A stretch of DNA of 64,000 nucleotides from an uncultured Desulfatiglans sp. (GCA_900498135.1 LR026961.1:707518-771517), one strand, 5' to 3'. Positions 8,588 through 17,434 are shown, numbered from the stretch's first letter. The notes: a model not told the origin generated them from the sequence alone. A program made the numbers and translations.

Positions 8588-9466
8588 TCACTTCAGAGTT
8601 TCGAGCTTGGATTTTGCGATCTTGGCCTCCGGGGAGTCAGGGTATTTTTTCATGATTTGACGGAGCAGCAGGTGCGAGCTGGTCTTGTCGTTGATTTCGT
8701 AAAATGCCAAAGCCTGGCGCAACATGGCGCTCGGAACCTTGTTGCCGTTCGGATAATTCTTGATGACTTTCTGATACGCGAGGATAGCCTGTTCGTGCTG
8801 CTTCTGAGCCATGTAGGATTCGCCTATCCAGAACTGCGCATTGTCGGCCAGTGAAGACTTCGGGTATTCGGCCAGAAACGAATTGAACCCCTGGATGGCT
8901 TTTTCATACTGCCCAGCCCGGAACTCCGCCAGGACCTGCTCATACAAGACCTGGTCGGAGGGACGAGGCTTAGCCGCCTCGACAGCGGCCGGCGCCTTTG
9001 CATCCGTATCCGCCGGCGCTGCCTTTTCGGCCGAAACCGCAGCCGGGGGCTCCGAGGCCTCTTCCAGATTCAGGTAGCCCTGAACCTGGCGCAAGCCCCG
9101 CTCGAGCACCGCCACCCGCCGGCTGAGATCTTCGATGCCGGTGGCCGCCCGGTCTTCCCCGGCTCCCGGCTTGAGAGAGCCGTGCTTGAGAAGATATTGA
9201 TTTTCCTCCGTCATGCCGCGCAGTTCCTGCATTTCGGTCTTGACCCGCCCGAGATCGGTCATCATGTCCGCCTGCGTAGCACGTATAGAACCCAATTCAT
9301 CCTTCTCGACCCGCTCCTGCATCTGGGTCATCTGTTGATCCAATGCAGCCACCCGGTCATTCAGATAAAGAACATCCTGGCTGCTGGCGCATCCCAGAAA
9401 GAACGCCGTGATAAGCCCAAATACACAAATCATCTTCCCGCTTTCGATCCAGCCAGATATCACCAT
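8588..9466 (-). CDS. cpoB: Tol-Pal system protein CpoB/YbgF-like lipoprotein
   Basis: The 292-residue protein carries a lipoprotein-type signal with the lipobox AFFLGC, a coiled coil (about residues 30-70 of the mature part), a Pro/Ala-rich linker and C-terminal TPR repeats (YEQVLAEFRAGQYEKAI, FWIGESYMAQKQHEQAI). CpoB links Tol-Pal energy with wall synthesis during division. I placed the start at the ATG at 9466, since upstream residues in the longer frame do not resemble the family and AAGAAGG lies directly before. Compared with E. coli CpoB it is anchored as a lipoprotein. Confidence 0.87.
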   Translation of the reverse strand: MVISGWIESGKMICVFGLITAFFLGCASSQDVLYLNDRVAALDQQMTQMQERVEKDELGSIRATQADMMTDLGRVKTEMQELRGMTEENQYLLKHGSLKPGAGEDRAATGIEDLSRRVAVLERGLRQVQGYLNLEEASEPPAAVSAEKAAPADTDAKAPAAVEAAKPRPSDQVLYEQVLAEFRAGQYEKAIQGFNSFLAEYPKSSLADNAQFWIGESYMAQKQHEQAILAYQKVIKNYPNGNKVPSAMLRQALAFYEINDKTSSHLLLRQIMKKYPDSPEAKIAKSKLETLK

Positions 9467-9815
9467 GCCTTCTTTACCCCCATCCGACAAATGACCTTCA
9501 AACCCACGGATCGAAGCGAAAGACTCCCTCAGATCCGACAAAAACGAGGGGTGGAGCACAAACCACGGTCCGGCGCCACCCCTCGTTCCCAATAAACCAA
9601 CTGCCGTTTCGGGACAACCAACCTGTCGCCCTACCGGGTTTTCGCACAGGAGCAAAGTCGCCCCGAAAACGATCCAAGATCCTTGGAATCGCACACCCGG
9701 CATCGCCCAGGCCTCTTCTGCAAACCTTGTAGGAAGCACCGGATATGGGACTCTGAACCTCCCTGTCTCCGGGCTGCATATTCAACAGCGCCCGAAAACT
9801 CGATGTGGAGAGGCA
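9467..9815. other. Gap between cpoB and pal (349 bp)
   Basis: I see no gene here. It holds the minus-strand intrinsic terminator at 9538-9587 and a small palindrome CCAAG-ATC-CTTGG at 9674-9686. The presence of a terminator implies that cpoB has its own promoter in or just after this gap, but I could not single one out. Confidence 0.6.
9538..9587 (-). terminator. Intrinsic terminator downstream of pal
   Basis: AACGAGGGGTGG (9543-9554) and CCACCCCTCGTT (9576-9587) are a perfect 12-base inverted repeat with a 21-base loop. On the minus strand the second arm runs straight into TTTTTG, giving a Rho-independent terminator for transcripts from pal. Confidence 0.75.
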
Positions 9816-10370
9816 CTATTTGCTCAGGCGAAATTCAGCGCGCCGGTTCTGGCTCCACGCCTCTTCGTTATGCCCCGGATCCAGCGGTTTCTCTTCCCCA
9901 TAGCTGATCGTGGAGATCCGCATATCGTCCACGCCTAGCGCCACGAGGTAGTCCTTCGTCGTATTGGCACGCCGATCACCCAGTGCAAGGTTGTACTCGT
10001 TGGTACCGCGCTCATCGCAATGGCCTTCTACGACCAGACGGTATTCCGTGTTCGACCTCAGCCACTCGGCCTTTTTCTGCAAAATGACTTTGGCTTCAGA
10101 CCGAAGGTCGGAGCGGTCGAAATCGAAATAGATCCGCTCGTTCTGAAAGGCCTCCACCTGCTGTTGGGCCAGCCTCTGTGCCCTTTCGAGTTCCATCATC
10201 CGGGCCCGTTCAGCTTCCCTGGCGCGATCTGCACTGTCATCGGTCACCCCGGACTTCACGCCTGTGGCGTCAGAAACCGCAACCTGCTTCTTCGCGCAAG
10301 AAACGGTAGACAAAAGCGCCACACCCAACATCAAACAAAACAGGACTTCGAACAACCGTTTCGAAAACAT
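9816..10370 (-). CDS. pal: Peptidoglycan-associated lipoprotein Pal
   Basis: The 184-residue protein has a lipoprotein signal (cleavage before Cys25 in STVSC) and a C-terminal OmpA-like domain with IYFDFDRSDLRSEAK, VEGHCDERGTNEYNLALG and YGEEKP. These residues bind the peptidoglycan peptide. Pal sits in the outer membrane and is recruited by TolB and TolA to the division site. The start ATG has GGGAGG upstream. It is separated from tolB by 567 bases, so it may be transcribed separately. Confidence 0.96.
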   Translation of the reverse strand: MFSKRLFEVLFCLMLGVALLSTVSCAKKQVAVSDATGVKSGVTDDSADRAREAERARMMELERAQRLAQQQVEAFQNERIYFDFDRSDLRSEAKVILQKKAEWLRSNTEYRLVVEGHCDERGTNEYNLALGDRRANTTKDYLVALGVDDMRISTISYGEEKPLDPGHNEEAWSQNRRAEFRLSK

Positions 10371-10937
10371 TTCAACTCTACCTCCCTAAAATTTCCATGT
10401 GAGACACTCCCGGCCATCCATTCAGCCGGTCTTCAAATCCGACCCTATTCGCCGGCCCTGAAACGCTTCGCACGATTTCCCAGGGCACAGGCTCATTCAA
10501 ACGGTTCACTTCTAACACGTTGACCCTTGCATTTCAAGGGTCTACACATCCCTCCCTTCATAAGTCGGCCCCTCACATTGCATCGTGCTCCAACACCTCG
10601 AAAAAGTCCGAAAGGTCCTGGATGGGTGCCACGTCAGTACCCAAGCTGAAAGCATCTCTTCACGGTAAGCCACACTCATCCGGAAACGGTTTTTCCACCT
10701 TTGCTCCAATGCCAACGGGTGTTTTCGCCTGTGTGGCCGTCTTCGAGAACATCTTCAACACGCGGATCGATCTCCCGAAAGCCACCAGGAACCCCGTCTA
10801 TATTTGTGGATCAAAGTTCGGCTATGCCGTGAAGCATGCTTTCGAATGGGCACCAACGAAAAGGACCGGCCGCGGTTTCCTCCCGCTTTAAGGATAAACC
10901 AGCCCCCTAAACAACCTGTAAAACAAAAAGACAAGGG
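10371..10937. other. Gap between pal and tolB (567 bp)
   Basis: No convincing gene is visible on either strand. The only clear structure is a perfect hairpin, GACCCTTG (10522-10529) with CAAGGGTC (10535-10542) and a five-base loop, not followed by a T-run. A plus-strand frame here (10520-10891) lacks family features and a good ribosome site. Confidence 0.6.
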
Positions 10938-12272
10938 CTAAGGGGCCCACGACGGCGCTGTCTGTTCACCCGCGCCTGAGGTAAGCCTCTTTTGGTTCTG
11001 ACCGTTTGCAGTCATCATATATATATGATAGCGCCCGGTACGGTTCGAGCTGAATGTCAAATAGCGCCCGTCCGGAGACCAGCAGGGGTCCTCGTTGTTT
11101 CCCTGGCCGTCCGTCAAACGCATCAGCCGCCTTCCGTCCGGGTCGATGGCATAGATATCGAAATTCCCGTCCTGCATGGACACATAAGCAATACGATCGA
11201 GAGCGGACCACGACGGCGACGTATTGTATCTGCCTTCGAACGTAATCCGCTCCTCCGAGCCGGAGCGGAGGTCCTTCACGTAAATTTGCGGTGATCCCGA
11301 CCGATTCGATACGAAAGCGATGCGGCTGCCGTCAGGGGAAAAGGTCGGCGAGACGTCGATGCCCCAGTGGTTCGTAAGCTGCCTGATGTTTTTCCCCGCC
11401 GGGTCGATCAGATAGATATCAGGATTTCCCTTGCCGCTGCGGGTCAGGGCGACGCTCCGGCCATCCGGGGCCCACCCGGCTCCGATGTTCAGGCCTGCAT
11501 CACCCGAGATTCGCCTGACAGCCCCTCCGGGCCACTCTTTGAGATAAAGCTTAGGGCCCCCGCCGTCTTTGTACGAGGTGAAAAGGATATTCCCTCCGTC
11601 GGGAGACCACCGCGGAAGAAGCGCGATGCTCTTGTCACGGGTGATCTGAACCGGGTTATAGCCGTCGAAGTCGCATACGTAGATTTCCTTGTTCCCGGTC
11701 GCCGTTCCGACGAAGGCCAGCTTGCTCTGAAATATCCCTTCGTTCCCGGTAAGGAGTTTGATAATCTCGCCCGCTAAACGGTGAACGAGATACCGGTGGC
11801 CGGCAGCACGGCCCGTCATCCGCTTCCCCAGGATCTGGCGACCGGAGAAGACGTCGTAGAGCTTTACGTCGATCTCGAGTTCATCCCCCTCAAGACGGTA
11901 TCCACCTTTGAGAAGAAGCTCTGCACCGATAACAGACCAGTTTTTGAACTGCGTCACCTCCAGGTTTCCGGCATCCCCCGGCGCCTCGAGAAAGGCGCCT
12001 TTGTCCATCGGCTCGAAGAATCCGCTCAAATCGAGATCATTGGACATGATGCCGTCCAGTGGATCCGTAAAAACACCTTTCGGCGCCTCTCCTCCCAGAT
12101 TGAGGAAATCGGGGATGGCGATCTTGAATCGCGGCGTGGAAGGCGCGTTGATATCGATATAGAAACGGGCAGAGGCATTCGCGGAACAAGGGAACAACAC
12201 CACACCCAGAAAAACCGACACACCGACTGCAGCAACCGCCATCATCCGGCTCAACGGAAAAACAAAAGACAT
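10938..12272 (-). CDS. tolB: Tol-Pal system beta-propeller protein TolB
   Basis: The 444-residue protein has a signal peptide (about residues 1-32), the TolB N-terminal domain (about 35-180) and six WD40-like propeller repeats with the recurring pattern SPDGSRIAFVSNRSG and variants. TolB is periplasmic and shuttles between Pal and TolA. It follows tolA by 26 bases in the order tolQ-tolR-tolA-tolB. Confidence 0.96.
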   Translation of the reverse strand: MSFVFPLSRMMAVAAVGVSVFLGVVLFPCSANASARFYIDINAPSTPRFKIAIPDFLNLGGEAPKGVFTDPLDGIMSNDLDLSGFFEPMDKGAFLEAPGDAGNLEVTQFKNWSVIGAELLLKGGYRLEGDELEIDVKLYDVFSGRQILGKRMTGRAAGHRYLVHRLAGEIIKLLTGNEGIFQSKLAFVGTATGNKEIYVCDFDGYNPVQITRDKSIALLPRWSPDGGNILFTSYKDGGGPKLYLKEWPGGAVRRISGDAGLNIGAGWAPDGRSVALTRSGKGNPDIYLIDPAGKNIRQLTNHWGIDVSPTFSPDGSRIAFVSNRSGSPQIYVKDLRSGSEERITFEGRYNTSPSWSALDRIAYVSMQDGNFDIYAIDPDGRRLMRLTDGQGNNEDPCWSPDGRYLTFSSNRTGRYHIYMMTANGQNQKRLTSGAGEQTAPSWAP

Positions 12273-12298
12273 CCTGCCAACCCCTCACCGAGCAAAAA

Positions 12299-13276
12299 TT
12301 ACATCCCCTCGAATTCACTCAGATTAAATGTGATTTCAAACTCTCCGATGGGCCGATTGAACCCATCCGGAAACGGTGGCAACGGATCGGAGCGCTCGAC
12401 CGCCTTCAGCACCGATTGATCGAACACAGGGTTTTTCGAAGACTCCTTCAACATGACATCCAACACCGTCCCGTCATTCTTGGCCTTCACCAGCACGACC
12501 GCCATCAAGTCTTTCCGCTGATCGGGCTCCGTCAGTGCGACGGGGTAGGACCAGTTGCTCTTGATCCAATTCGTCACCTCCATCTCATAGATACGCAGGG
12601 AAATTCCCTGCACCGGTCCGCCGCCGCCGGGGGCACCCCCCTCCCCGCTTCCGCCCCCGCTGGTCCGCAGGCGCTCCTCCAGACGGGCGACGGCGCTGTC
12701 GATCCGGTTCTCATCCCCGGCGGCGGCCTTTTTCGCATCCCGCCTTGCACGCTCAGCCGCCTCGCGCTTCGCACGCTCCGCCGCCTCCCTCTGCCTTCTC
12801 TCCGCCGCCTGCTTTTCGATCTTGGAAAGCGCCTCGTCGACACGCTTTGCAGGGCTTGCCTCAGGAGGCTTGTCCGCTTTGACCGGTTTTTCGATCGTCC
12901 GCTTGGCGATTGGAACGACCTTTTCCGGTGCCTTCTCCACCGGGGCGATCTTCTTGACTGCCGGCGGCTGGGGGGGCAGAGGTTTAGGCACAACCGACGG
13001 CTTGGGGGCGGCTGGTTTCGGAGCGGAGGCCTTCGGCAACGCAGCCGGCGCTCCCTTGCCCGCCTTCGGCGCCTTGTCCGGAGAACCGAGCCGGTTCGGC
13101 AAATCCACCAAGCTCACCTCGTAAACCGTCCCTTTTATGTCGCGCGTAGGCATCGCATCCGGAACGAGCAGGAGCACAGCAAATGCGCACACATGGAGCA
13201 GGGCGGATATCAGCAGCATCGACGGCCAATTCGGCTGCATCGCCCTCGCAGCCCGCCCGTGCATCACCCAGGACAT
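12299..13276 (-). CDS. tolA: TolA/TonB-type energy transducer
   Basis: The roughly 325-residue protein has one N-terminal membrane helix (LLISALLHVCAFAVLLLV), a long Pro/Ala/Lys and then Glu/Arg/Ala-rich middle region with AERAKREAAERARRDA repeats, and a C-terminal domain of about 90 residues with the TonB-type fold (VLVKAKNDGTVLDVML). It spans the periplasm and couples proton-driven TolQR to TolB and Pal. The GTG at 13288 overlaps the tolR stop, but the ATG at 13276 has TGAGG at proper spacing and is preferred. Confidence 0.9.
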   Translation of the reverse strand: MSWVMHGRAARAMQPNWPSMLLISALLHVCAFAVLLLVPDAMPTRDIKGTVYEVSLVDLPNRLGSPDKAPKAGKGAPAALPKASAPKPAAPKPSVVPKPLPPQPPAVKKIAPVEKAPEKVVPIAKRTIEKPVKADKPPEASPAKRVDEALSKIEKQAAERRQREAAERAKREAAERARRDAKKAAAGDENRIDSAVARLEERLRTSGGGSGEGGAPGGGGPVQGISLRIYEMEVTNWIKSNWSYPVALTEPDQRKDLMAVVLVKAKNDGTVLDVMLKESSKNPVFDQSVLKAVERSDPLPPFPDGFNRPIGEFEITFNLSEFEGM

Positions 13277-13284
13277 TCCGGGCC

Positions 13285-13689
13285 TCACTCAAGTGGTTCG
13301 GTTACCATACCGAGTTTGTCAATCCCCGCCGCCTTGACCCGCGCGATGACCTGCATGACAAAGCCGTAGGACACGTCACGGTCGGCGCGGAGGAGCACCT
13401 CTTTATCCCGTCTGTTTTCGAAGATCTTGCTGATCTTGGTTTCCAGACCTTCCATCGGCATCTCGTGGTCTTCGAAAAGGATCTTCTGGTCTTTCTGGAT
13501 GGTGATGATCAGCGGATCCTCCTTCGTCTTGATGGGGCGGGAATCGGTCTTCGGCAGATTGACATCCACGCCCTGCATGAGCATGGGTGTCGTAACCATG
13601 AAAATGATCAGGAGCACCAGCATGACGTCCACCAGAGGGGTGACGTTAATCTCCGACATGAACTTTTTTTGATCGCCGATGTGTCCCAT
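13285..13689 (-). CDS. tolR: TolR (ExbD/TolR family)
   Basis: This 134-residue protein has the family signature SEINVTPLVDVMLVLLIIFMV, in which the Asp within the single membrane helix carries protons, followed by a periplasmic domain ending in AAGIDKLGMVTEP. With TolQ it forms the proton channel that energises TolA. It starts nine bases after tolQ and overlaps the start region of tolA. Confidence 0.95.
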   Translation of the reverse strand: MGHIGDQKKFMSEINVTPLVDVMLVLLIIFMVTTPMLMQGVDVNLPKTDSRPIKTKEDPLIITIQKDQKILFEDHEMPMEGLETKISKIFENRRDKEVLLRADRDVSYGFVMQVIARVKAAGIDKLGMVTEPLE

Positions 13690-13697
13690 CCCACCCT

Positions 13698-14492
13698 CTA
13701 TCGCACCGGCCGCCCGATGGTCTGGCGTTTGAGCAACTGCCGTTCGACCATGCTTAGAAAATCGGCGGTAAAGATATCCATATCCACCCTCAACGCGGAA
13801 ACCCGCCGGTTGAAAGCATTAAAAGCCACAACTGCGGGAATCGCGGCGGCGAGCCCGGCCGCTGTCGCCACCAGCGCCTCGGAGATCCCGGGCGCAACAA
13901 CGGCGAGATTGGCCGCCCCTTTCAGACCGATGGAATGGAATGACTCCATGATACCCCAAACGGTTCCGAAAAGTCCCACAAAAGGCGCCGCATTTCCAGT
14001 CGTCGCCAGAAAACCCAGGGAATCCTCGAATCGGTTCACCTGATCGATCACCTCTTTTTCGAGAGCCCTGTTCAGGTTGTCCATCATGGTCTGCCTGGAC
14101 CAGACGAGAGATCCGGAATCAGCGATGTGCCCCTCTTCTGCCGCGAGTGAGAGTTCGATCTTTTTCAGCCGGTTGAATTCCGCATATCCGGATCTGAACA
14201 GGCGTGCCACCGGACTGAATCCATAGTTCTCGGCCGCCGCGAATATCTTTTTGAGCTCCAGGCCCTCTTTGAACAGGTCCAGAAAGCTTTCCGTTTCCTT
14301 GCGGGCCTTGCGCAGAAGCCGTGCCTTTATCAGGATGATGGCCCATGAAACAACCGAGAAAACCAGCAAAATCAGCAACACCAGCTTGACCATCAAACCG
14401 GCGCCGAGCACCATATGAAGGATATCTCCCCCAGGGGCACCCGCCGCGAGAACGGCGGCGGGCCCTTGGGCAACGAGCGGAACCTGGATCAT
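13698..14492 (-). CDS. tolQ: TolQ (MotA/TolQ/ExbB proton channel family)
   Basis: The 264-residue protein has three membrane helices: about residues 30-55, then a pair in the C-terminal half (GFLATTGNAAPFVGLFGTVW and an Ala-rich helix ending in AAGLAAAIPAVVAFNAFNR). The segment GNAAPFVGLFGTVWGI is the conserved family motif. It is the first gene of the tolQRAB run. The ATG at 14492 follows GGGGAGAG. A possible promoter lies at 14690-14718. Confidence 0.95.
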   Translation of the reverse strand: MIQVPLVAQGPAAVLAAGAPGGDILHMVLGAGLMVKLVLLILLVFSVVSWAIILIKARLLRKARKETESFLDLFKEGLELKKIFAAAENYGFSPVARLFRSGYAEFNRLKKIELSLAAEEGHIADSGSLVWSRQTMMDNLNRALEKEVIDQVNRFEDSLGFLATTGNAAPFVGLFGTVWGIMESFHSIGLKGAANLAVVAPGISEALVATAAGLAAAIPAVVAFNAFNRRVSALRVDMDIFTADFLSMVERQLLKRQTIGRPVR

Positions 14493-14689
14493 TTTCTCTC
14501 CCCGGCCGAGCTCCGGCCAAACTTTCCCGGCAGGCGGTTCTTTTCAGCCTGCCGACTGAACCTCCTCGAAATACCCTGCAGAGTTGGAGAACCGCTCCCC
14601 AATGCACCCTCTTCAGGATACACGAAAGCCTCCCGTACATGAACGCTTCCATGTTCACACTGGAGGAGGCTCTAAATACATAACCGGTT

Positions 14690-14718
14690 ATTTTAATTTT
14701 CTATATTTAAAGATACAA
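14690..14718 (-). promoter_or_regulatory. Candidate promoter of the tol operon
   Basis: On the minus strand TTGTAT (14713-14718) and TAAAAT (14690-14695) are 17 bases apart in an AT-rich stretch about 200 bases upstream of tolQ. The -35 box matches consensus at four of six positions and the -10 box at five of six. It is assigned by position and sequence only. Confidence 0.45.
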
Positions 14719-14758
14719 GAAAAATCTCCCGCAACGAAAGAGATCCTTATCTAAATCC

Positions 14759-14930
14759 CATCCGGAAATCACTTCCTGTTAGAACCCAGTTTCCCATCCG
14801 GAAATGAGGATTTTTCTTTACACACTGCGCGTGCTCAGTCCCACCGCTTCACGCCGGGTCCCGGTTTGGCCAATATCAAGCAAACGTGCAGATTGACGCC
14901 AAAATGGGCCAAAAAGACCATTTCCGGATG
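14759..14930. repeat. Dispersed inverted-repeat element, copy A
   Basis: The element opens with CATCCGGAAAT (14759-14769, with a second copy at 14795-14805) and closes with the exact reverse complement ATTTCCGGATG (14920-14930). It shares CGTGCTCAGTCCCACC with copy B and AAACGTGCAGATTGACGC (14882-14899) with copies B and C. It lacks the central hairpin block of about 50 bases found in B and C. There is no coding capacity and no transposase nearby. Confidence 0.8.
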
Positions 14931-14936
14931 AAAACT

Positions 14937-15458
14937 CTATTTGTGTGGGGTAACATCGAAAAAGGCCGCCAGGAACTGCGCCACAGCACCCGCATCCTCC
15001 AGGCCGAAACGCGGCACGCCCAGGTCCAGCGGCAGATCGCTCACCAGAGCGATCAGGTGGGGGTCGTTCGCACAAAGCGGCTGGGACTCCGCAGAAAGAG
15101 GCCGAAACACCTCGATCTTCTTCTCAGCCTCGTGCTTGTATCCCTCGGCCAGAACGAGGTCGACATTCCTGAAAAAGGGGAGCAATTCATCCAGGGTGTA
15201 ATCATGGTCCACATCCTGCACCATCCCGATCCGCACAGGGGAGGATACGAGCGTCGCGGCGGCGCCCGCCTGTTTGTGGCGCCAGCTGTCCTTTCCGGCG
15301 CGGTCCATCTCGAATCCCCCCTTGTGGTGTTTGACGGTTCCAACACGCAGACCGGACTTCACCAGGACCGGTATCAGCTTTTCGATGAAGGTCGTCTTTC
15401 CGCTATCCGACCAGCCGACAAATGCAACCACCGGCGGCGCCGCGATCGTTTCGGGCAT
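14937..15458 (-). CDS. mobB: Molybdopterin-guanine dinucleotide biosynthesis protein MobB
   Basis: The 173-residue protein is a small P-loop GTPase with Walker A GWSDSGKTTFIEKL near the N-terminus, the KHHKGGFEMDRAGKDSWRHK segment (the usual HxHxxFxxDxxGKDSxRHxxAGA pattern), and LVLAEGYKHEAEKKIEVFR. MobB assists attachment of a nucleotide to molybdopterin for enzymes that carry the bis-MGD cofactor. It lies downstream of moaA in a molybdenum-cofactor cluster. Confidence 0.93.
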   Translation of the reverse strand: MPETIAAPPVVAFVGWSDSGKTTFIEKLIPVLVKSGLRVGTVKHHKGGFEMDRAGKDSWRHKQAGAAATLVSSPVRIGMVQDVDHDYTLDELLPFFRNVDLVLAEGYKHEAEKKIEVFRPLSAESQPLCANDPHLIALVSDLPLDLGVPRFGLEDAGAVAQFLAAFFDVTPHK

Positions 15459-15541
15459 CGTCGTATCAATACTCCTTTCGAACAGAGCAATGGCCCTCGT
15501 GATGGCTATGCGGATTTCGAGGCAGAATCATGCTGGAGTGA

Positions 15542-16537
15542 TTATCCGCCGATTCGGGACATCTGACGCAGGCAGGCCTCAGGACGCACCCGCTGCAGCC
15601 CGTGACCTTTCGGCTTGTTTTTGATCGCCCGCCTGATGAGATCGAGGAGTTCCTCGTCCGAGCCGCCCTGCCGCAAAGGGGTCTTGAGGGACACCTCGGC
15701 GTCGGAGAAAAGGCAGGTCCTCAGCTGTCCGTCCGCGGTGAGGCGCAGGCGGTTGCAGCGCTCGCAGAAGTGGTCGCTCAGGGCACTGATGAAACCGATT
15801 TGACCGGCCCCTTCGACCAACCGGTAGCAGCGCGCGGGGCCGTCGAGCATCCCGGCATCCAGCGGCTCCAGCCGACCGAACTGCGAAATGGTCTCGTAAA
15901 TCTCCTTCGACGAGATGAACTGGGCCGGATCCCAGCTGTTGGCGGCACCGACCGGCATATACTCGATGAAGCGGATCTGATAGGGACGTTCCTTAGCCAG
16001 CAGGTAGAAGTCCCCGATCTCGTCGTCGTTCACTCCGCGCATGGTCACCACATTGATCTTGATCGGATCGAACCCGAGGCTCTCGGCCAGATGAATCCCG
16101 GCGACGACGTCATCGAACCGGTCCCGCCGCGTAATCCGTGCAAAACGCTCCCTTTTGAGGGAATCCAGACTGATGTTGAGTCGGCTGACGCCGCTCTTTT
16201 TGAGTTGCGCGGCGAATTCCTTCAGGAGCACCCCATTGGTCGTCAGGGTCACCTCTTCCAGTCCAGGCATTTGATGAAGCCTGCCCAGCAGATCCACGGC
16301 ATCCTTCCGGACCAGCGGTTCGCCGCCGGTGATGCGGACTTTCCGGATCCCGGCCTGGACGAAGACCCCGATCAAACGGAGCATTTCTTCATAAGAGAGA
16401 ACCTCCTTGTGCGGCATCACCGGGACACCGTCCTCGGGCATGCAGTAGCAGCAGCGCAGATTGCACCGGTCCGTTATCGAAACACGCAGATAGTTGATCG
16501 TTCGAGCGGTCGGAATAGAGACTAGTTGACTGGACAT
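15542..16537 (-). CDS. moaA: GTP 3',8-cyclase MoaA
   Basis: The 331-residue radical SAM enzyme performs the first step of molybdopterin synthesis from GTP. The N-terminal cluster motif is CNLRCCYC in TDRCNLRCCYCMPEDG, and the second cluster is carried by FCERCNRLRLTADGQLRTCLF-like residues near the C-terminus. The protein ends in the conserved Gly-Gly (SRIGG), which is needed for activity in known MoaA. The ATG at 16537 has GAGGGT upstream. The neighbours are mobB and two moeA genes. Confidence 0.96.
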   Translation of the reverse strand: MSSQLVSIPTARTINYLRVSITDRCNLRCCYCMPEDGVPVMPHKEVLSYEEMLRLIGVFVQAGIRKVRITGGEPLVRKDAVDLLGRLHQMPGLEEVTLTTNGVLLKEFAAQLKKSGVSRLNISLDSLKRERFARITRRDRFDDVVAGIHLAESLGFDPIKINVVTMRGVNDDEIGDFYLLAKERPYQIRFIEYMPVGAANSWDPAQFISSKEIYETISQFGRLEPLDAGMLDGPARCYRLVEGAGQIGFISALSDHFCERCNRLRLTADGQLRTCLFSDAEVSLKTPLRQGGSDEELLDLIRRAIKNKPKGHGLQRVRPEACLRQMSRIGG

Positions 16538-16551
16538 CGCGTACCCTCGGT

Positions 16552-16986
16552 CTATTTCTTCAATTCATCCCATTTATAATCGATCACTTCGAGTAGAACA
16601 TTGTTCATCTTTTTGGGATGAACAAAGGCGAATTCGCAGTCCCGGAAAGGCCTTGCCACCTCCCCGTCCGGGGTGGGGATGAAGGGATAATCCTTCGATT
16701 GGAGCTCCTCGACGGCCTTGCGGGTGTCGTCCACGTTCAGGCTCACGAGCATCACCCCCTCGCCGTGCTTGTCGATCCACTTGGCCACCGGGCCGTCCGG
16801 CGTCGTCGACTCCATCAACTCGAAACCCACCTCGCCGACCCAATACCGCGCCACGCGGATCTTCTCCGGCTCATCGACGTAGGCATCGTCCGGTCCGCTC
16901 TTTCCGAGAACCGGCTCCCAAAACTTTTTAGCCGCCTCCAAATCCCGGACGGCGATACAGATGTGATCCAGCTTGTTGACCTTCAT
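16552..16986 (-). CDS. VOC-superfamily protein related to methylmalonyl-CoA epimerase
   Basis: This 144-residue protein has the two beta-alpha-beta-beta-beta units of the vicinal oxygen chelate fold, with LDHICIAVRDLEAAKKFWE at the start and a C-terminal VLLEVID Glu. It resembles methylmalonyl-CoA epimerase. However, the segment where the epimerase usually has HH (as in GVHHIAF) reads GVMLVSL, so a metal ligand seems to be missing. Epimerase activity is therefore doubtful. The start at 16986 has GGAGG five bases upstream. Its place between moaA and the HTH gene of the molybdenum cluster is unexplained. Confidence 0.7.
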   Translation of the reverse strand: MKVNKLDHICIAVRDLEAAKKFWEPVLGKSGPDDAYVDEPEKIRVARYWVGEVGFELMESTTPDGPVAKWIDKHGEGVMLVSLNVDDTRKAVEELQSKDYPFIPTPDGEVARPFRDCEFAFVHPKKMNNVLLEVIDYKWDELKK

Positions 16987-17053
16987 CATCTCCTCCTGAC
17001 CGGGGGCGTTCATAACCGAGCGCCCAGTCCCCATTGGACGCGAAGCTCCCCCC

Positions 17054-17434
17054 TCAGCTCGGCGCCTGGCCCCTGAACAGCTTCGAAAACATCCGGTTTT
17101 CTTCGGCGATGCACTGCTCTTTCAGGACCCGGTACTTTTCGAGGAGTTCACGTCCGGCATCGGTCAGATGCGTGCCTTCTTTCCGGTCCGTGTGCACAAT
17201 CCGCCGCCCCAGCGTCTTTTCGGTCGCCTTGATCTTGCCCCAGACCGCCTTGTAGGACATCTTCATGAGCTTGGCCGTCTGGTTGATGGACCCGGTCTTG
17301 TCGATCGTTTCGAGGATTTCCCTCCGGCCTTCGCCCATGATGATACGATCGTTTTCATCGACGATCCAAAGCCGCGTCTTCAACCGCAGGGCTTCGGCGC
17401 CCTCGCTGTCCGGCTGTGCTTTTCGCTCCTCCAC
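17054..17434 (-). CDS. Stand-alone ModE-type winged-helix DNA-binding protein
   Basis: The 126-residue protein consists of a single LysR/ModE-like winged helix: GEGRREILETIDKTGSINQ, then the recognition region KLMKMSYKAVWGKIKATEK and a wing with GTHLTDAG. It lacks the molybdate-binding MOP/TOBE domains of full ModE. I chose the GTG at 17434, which follows AGGAGGT and lies three bases beyond the start of the stop codon of the moeA-PBP gene. It likely controls the molybdenum genes around it. A ModE-like operator lies at 20725-20748. Confidence 0.82.
   Translation of the reverse strand: MEERKAQPDSEGAEALRLKTRLWIVDENDRIIMGEGRREILETIDKTGSINQTAKLMKMSYKAVWGKIKATEKTLGRRIVHTDRKEGTHLTDAGRELLEKYRVLKEQCIAEENRMFSKLFRGQAPS

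Larger units (their letters stand above)
14493..14936. other. Gap upstream of tolQ (444 bp)
   Basis: There is no gene here. The AT-rich part (14640-14760) holds a candidate tol promoter, and the rest (14759-14930) is a copy of the dispersed inverted-repeat element described separately. Confidence 0.7.

Noticed and set aside
10522-10542. Perfect 8-bp hairpin taken at first for a terminator after tolB
   Set aside because: It is over 390 bases from the tolB stop and no T-run follows on either strand.
10520-10891. 123-codon plus-strand frame between pal and tolB
   Set aside because: It lacks family features, is antisense to the operon direction and has no ribosome site of quality.
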